Program-made: the position numbers and the translations under genes
Shown: positions 5,011 through 6,835 of the stretch, one piece after another
Numbering within the stretch: position 1 is the first letter of the stretch
How the letters are laid out: each line of letters opens with the position of its first letter
Notes under the pieces: model-generated
What the model was told of the DNA's origin: nothing
The model's database searches: none
The model's input: the letters and a program-made list of their open reading frames with translations, nothing else
Origin: an uncultured Holophagales bacterium
Lineage (GTDB): Bacteria; Acidobacteriota; Thermoanaerobaculia; UBA5066
DNA length: 6,835 nucleotides
Reading direction: 5' to 3'
Assembly (NCBI GenBank): GCA_937927565.1
Contig: CALBDV010000181.1
Coordinates: forward strand, 1 to 6,835

Positions 5011-6201
5011 CTACTCGATGACCTTGGCGACGACGCCGGCGCCGACGGTCCGGCCGCCCTCGCGGATCGCGAACCGCAGCCCCTCTTCCATCGCGATCGG
5101 CGCAATCAGCGTCACCACCATCCCGATGTTGTCCCCGGGCATCACCATCTCCGTCCCCGCAGGCAGCTCGCAGCTCCCCGTCACGTCCGTCGTCCGGAAA
5201 TAGAACTGCGGCCGGTACCCCGGGAAGAACGGCGTGTGCCGACCACCCTCCTCCTTCGACAGCACGTACACCTCGCAGCTGAACTTCGTGTGCGGCGTGA
5301 TCGACCCCGGCTTCGCCAGCACCTGACCACGCTCCACTTCCTCCCGCTTCGTCCCCCGCAGCAGCACCCCGACGTTGTCCCCCGCCTGCCCCTGGTCCAG
5401 AAGCTTCCGGAACATCTCCACGCCCGTGCACACCGTCTGCAGCGTCGGCTTCAGACCCACGATCTCCAGCGCGTCCCCCACCTTCACGATCCCGCGCTCC
5501 ACCCGCCCCGTCACCACCGTCCCGCGACCCGAAATCGAGAACACGTCCTCCACAGGCATCAGGAACGGCCCGTCGATCGCACGCTCCGGCTGCGGAATGT
5601 AGCTGTCCAGCGCCTCCGCCAGCTTGAAGATCGACCCCTCCCCCATCTCCCCCTTGTCCCCTTCCAGCGCCAGCTTCGCCGACCCGATCACGATCGGCGT
5701 CTTGTCCCCAGGAAACTGGTACTTCGACAACAGCTCCCGCACCTCCATCTCGACAAGCTCCAGAAGCTCCTTGTCGTCCACCATGTCCGCCTTGTTCATG
5801 TACACGATGATGTACGGCACCCCAACCTGCCGCGCCAGCAGAATGTGCTCACGCGTCTGCGGCATCGGCCCGTCCGCCGCCGACACCACCAGAATCGCCC
5901 CGTCCATCTGCGCCGCACCCGTGATCATGTTCTTCACGTAGTCCGCGTGCCCAGGACAGTCCACGTGCGCATAGTGCCGCTTCGCCGTCTCGTACTCCAC
6001 GTGCGCCGTGTTGATCGTGATCCCACGCGCCTTCTCCTCCGGCGCCGCGTCGATCTGGTCGTACGCCTTCGCCTCCCCACCGTACTTCTTCGACAGCACC
6101 AGCGTCATCGCCGCCGTCAAGGTCGTCTTCCCGTGATCCACGTGACCGATCGTCCCCACGTTCACGTGCGGCTTCGTACGCTCGAATTTGCCCTTTGCCA
6201 T
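5011..6201 (-). CDS. tuf: Elongation factor Tu
   Basis: EF-Tu is the GTPase that delivers aminoacyl-tRNA to the ribosomal A site. The 396-residue product has domain 1 with G1 GHVDHGKT (19-26), G2 RGITI (about 59-63), G3 DCPGH (81-85, including the catalytic His85), G4 NKAD (136-139; many relatives have NKCD) and G5 SAK (174-176). Beta-barrel domains 2 and 3 follow, including EDVFSISGRGTVVTGRVERG and EEGGRHTPFFPGYRPQFYFR, ending GAGVVAKVIE. The frame is open upstream into tRNA-Thr, but ATG at 6201 gives the standard MAKGKFERTKPHVNVGTIGH start, with GGAG six bases upstream. It lies downstream of tRNA-Tyr, tRNA-Gly and tRNA-Thr as in the E. coli tufB cluster; proteobacteria often carry a second copy near fusA. 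Confidence 0.99.
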   Translation of the reverse strand: MAKGKFERTKPHVNVGTIGHVDHGKTTLTAAMTLVLSKKYGGEAKAYDQIDAAPEEKARGITINTAHVEYETAKRHYAHVDCPGHADYVKNMITGAAQMDGAILVVSAADGPMPQTREHILLARQVGVPYIIVYMNKADMVDDKELLELVEMEVRELLSKYQFPGDKTPIVIGSAKLALEGDKGEMGEGSIFKLAEALDSYIPQPERAIDGPFLMPVEDVFSISGRGTVVTGRVERGIVKVGDALEIVGLKPTLQTVCTGVEMFRKLLDQGQAGDNVGVLLRGTKREEVERGQVLAKPGSITPHTKFSCEVYVLSKEEGGRHTPFFPGYRPQFYFRTTDVTGSCELPAGTEMVMPGDNIGMVVTLIAPIAMEEGLRFAIREGGRTVGAGVVAKVIE

Positions 6202-6324
6202 CGCGCTCTCCAGCTGTCTCGTTGACTCTCGTTGACGCTTCCCCCGGCGACCGTCCGGCTCCGCCGACGATCCTCGGGGTTTCCTGCGGCGAGCGGGCCG
6301 GATGCCCGTCTCGCCGTCCGCTGT

Positions 6325-6399
6325 TGGTGCCCATGGCGCGGATTGAACGCGCGACCTCTCCCTTACCAAGGGAGTGCTCTGCCACTGAGCTACATGGGC
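6325..6399 (-). tRNA. tRNA-Thr (GGT anticodon)
   Basis: A complete 75-base cloverleaf on the minus strand has acceptor GCCCATG/CATGGGC, D arm GCTC/GAGC, anticodon arm CTCCC-TTGGTAA-GGGAG, T loop TTCAATC, discriminator A and encoded CCA. The anticodon GGT reads ACC and ACU. It lies 123 bases upstream of tuf, the position of thrT relative to tufB in E. coli. The spacer to tuf has no heptamer array. Confidence 0.97.
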
Positions 6400-6518
6400 G
6401 TGTCGTCGTCCCGCACGGCACGCCGGTCAGGGTGCGCCACTCCCGCCTTCATCCCCGCCTTCGCCCTTCTCCATCACCTCTTCGTCGCTTACCGCCCGCT
6501 GCGCCCTCAGCCGGGCGC

Positions 6519-6592
6519 TGGAGCGGGTGAAGGGAATCGAACCCTCGTCGTAAGCTTGGAAGGCTTCTGCTCTACCATTGAGCTACACCCGC
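6519..6592 (-). tRNA. tRNA-Gly (TCC anticodon)
   Basis: A complete 74-base cloverleaf on the minus strand has acceptor GCGGGTG/CACCCGC, D arm GCTC/GAGC, anticodon loop CTTCCAA with anticodon TCC (GGA and GGG codons), T loop TTCGATT, discriminator T and encoded CCA. It corresponds to glyT of the E. coli tufB cluster. Its 5' end is 3 bases from element 4. The 119-base spacer on its other side, toward tRNA-Thr, has no heptamer array. Confidence 0.96.
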
Positions 6593-6595
6593 TTT

Positions 6596-6769
6596 CAGGA
6601 GTCAGGAGACAGAGGTCAGGGAACAGAAGCTTCGGCGTTTCCGGGGGCGGCGCACTCGCGCCGCTGGAGACTTCTCGTTCTGGTCCCGACTCGACGCCGC
6701 CCGGCGCTCGATGCGCCGCCCGTGAAACGTGGACGCGTCTGTTACCTGTCTTCTGTCTCCTGATTCCTG
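6596..6769. repeat. Element 4: fold-back heptamer element filling the tRNA-Tyr/tRNA-Gly spacer
   Basis: Left array, plus 6596-6630: CAGGAGT, CAGGAGA, CAGAGGT, CAGGGAA, CAGAAGC. Right array, minus 6769 to 6735: CAGGAAT, CAGGAGA, CAGAAGA, CAGGTAA, CAGACGC. Hand-counted identity is 30/35. After five bases on each side the symmetry continues: plus 6636-6654 (CGTTTCCGGGGGCGGCGCA) mirrors minus 6729-6712 (CGTTTCACGGGCGGCGCA). The terminal inverted repeat is thus nearly 60 bases in a 174-base element. It lies 3 bases from tRNA-Gly and 2 bases from the tRNA-Tyr CCA. No coding gene is seen inside. Confidence 0.85.
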
Positions 6770-6771
6770 AC

Positions 6772-6835
<64 letters not shown>

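Noticed and set aside
4834..6225. 463-codon plus-strand open frame antisense to tuf
   Set aside because: Extremely Arg/His/Pro-rich composition typical of the antisense of a GC-biased EF-Tu gene; it also runs through tRNA-Trp and element 3.
6202..6369. N-terminal extension of EF-Tu to 6369
   Set aside because: The extension would cross the tRNA-Thr gene and has no counterpart in EF-Tu; ATG at 6201 gives the standard start with a Shine-Dalgarno.
1837..6769. Heptamer arrays as a CRISPR array
   Set aside because: Units are 7 bases, directly adjacent without spacers, only five per array, and arranged as inverted pairs; no cas genes are present.

Overview
The window is a high-GC bacterial chromosome segment carrying the conserved translation/transcription locus that runs tRNA-Tyr, tRNA-Gly, tRNA-Thr, tuf, tRNA-Trp, secE, nusG, rplK, rplA, rplJ, rplL, rpoB. 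Every gene is on the minus strand, so transcription runs from the right edge to the left. The protein sequences (RpoB N-terminus with CQQRGLTFCSALRAKVRL, EF-Tu beginning MAKGKFERTK, three-helix SecE, L10 beginning MSLDLQKK) point to a betaproteobacterium. That assignment is from remembered family sequences, not a search.

Layout, right to left along the transcript: a truncated tRNA-Tyr (6772-6835), tRNA-Gly, tRNA-Thr and tuf form the classic tRNA-tufB cluster. tRNA-Trp and secE follow, then nusG, the L11-L1 genes, and the L10-L7/L12 genes with a long spacer carrying an apparent L10 autoregulatory leader. A hairpin-rich 489-base spacer precedes the first 124 codons of rpoB. The products work together in elongation (EF-Tu with its tRNAs, L7/L12 stalk, L10, L11, L1), transcription (RpoB, NusG) and protein export (SecE).

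The genes are ordinary; the spacers are not. Four spacers (rplA/rplJ, secE/tRNA-Trp, tRNA-Trp/tuf, tRNA-Gly/tRNA-Tyr) are each bounded by two inverted arrays of exactly five 7-base units (35 bases, consensus about CAGRRRW, innermost unit about CAGAMGC). The arrays lie within a few bases of the flanking genes, so each spacer is filled edge to edge by one fold-back element. In at least two of them the inverted symmetry continues inward past the heptamers. One array ends 2 bases before the secE start codon and leaves that gene without a Shine-Dalgarno sequence; another abuts the tuf stop codon directly. This is the strongest candidate for something undescribed here. Secondary points are a TTG start for rplJ, a nine-base G run at the end of secE, and dense hairpins between rplL and rpoB and between nusG and rplK.
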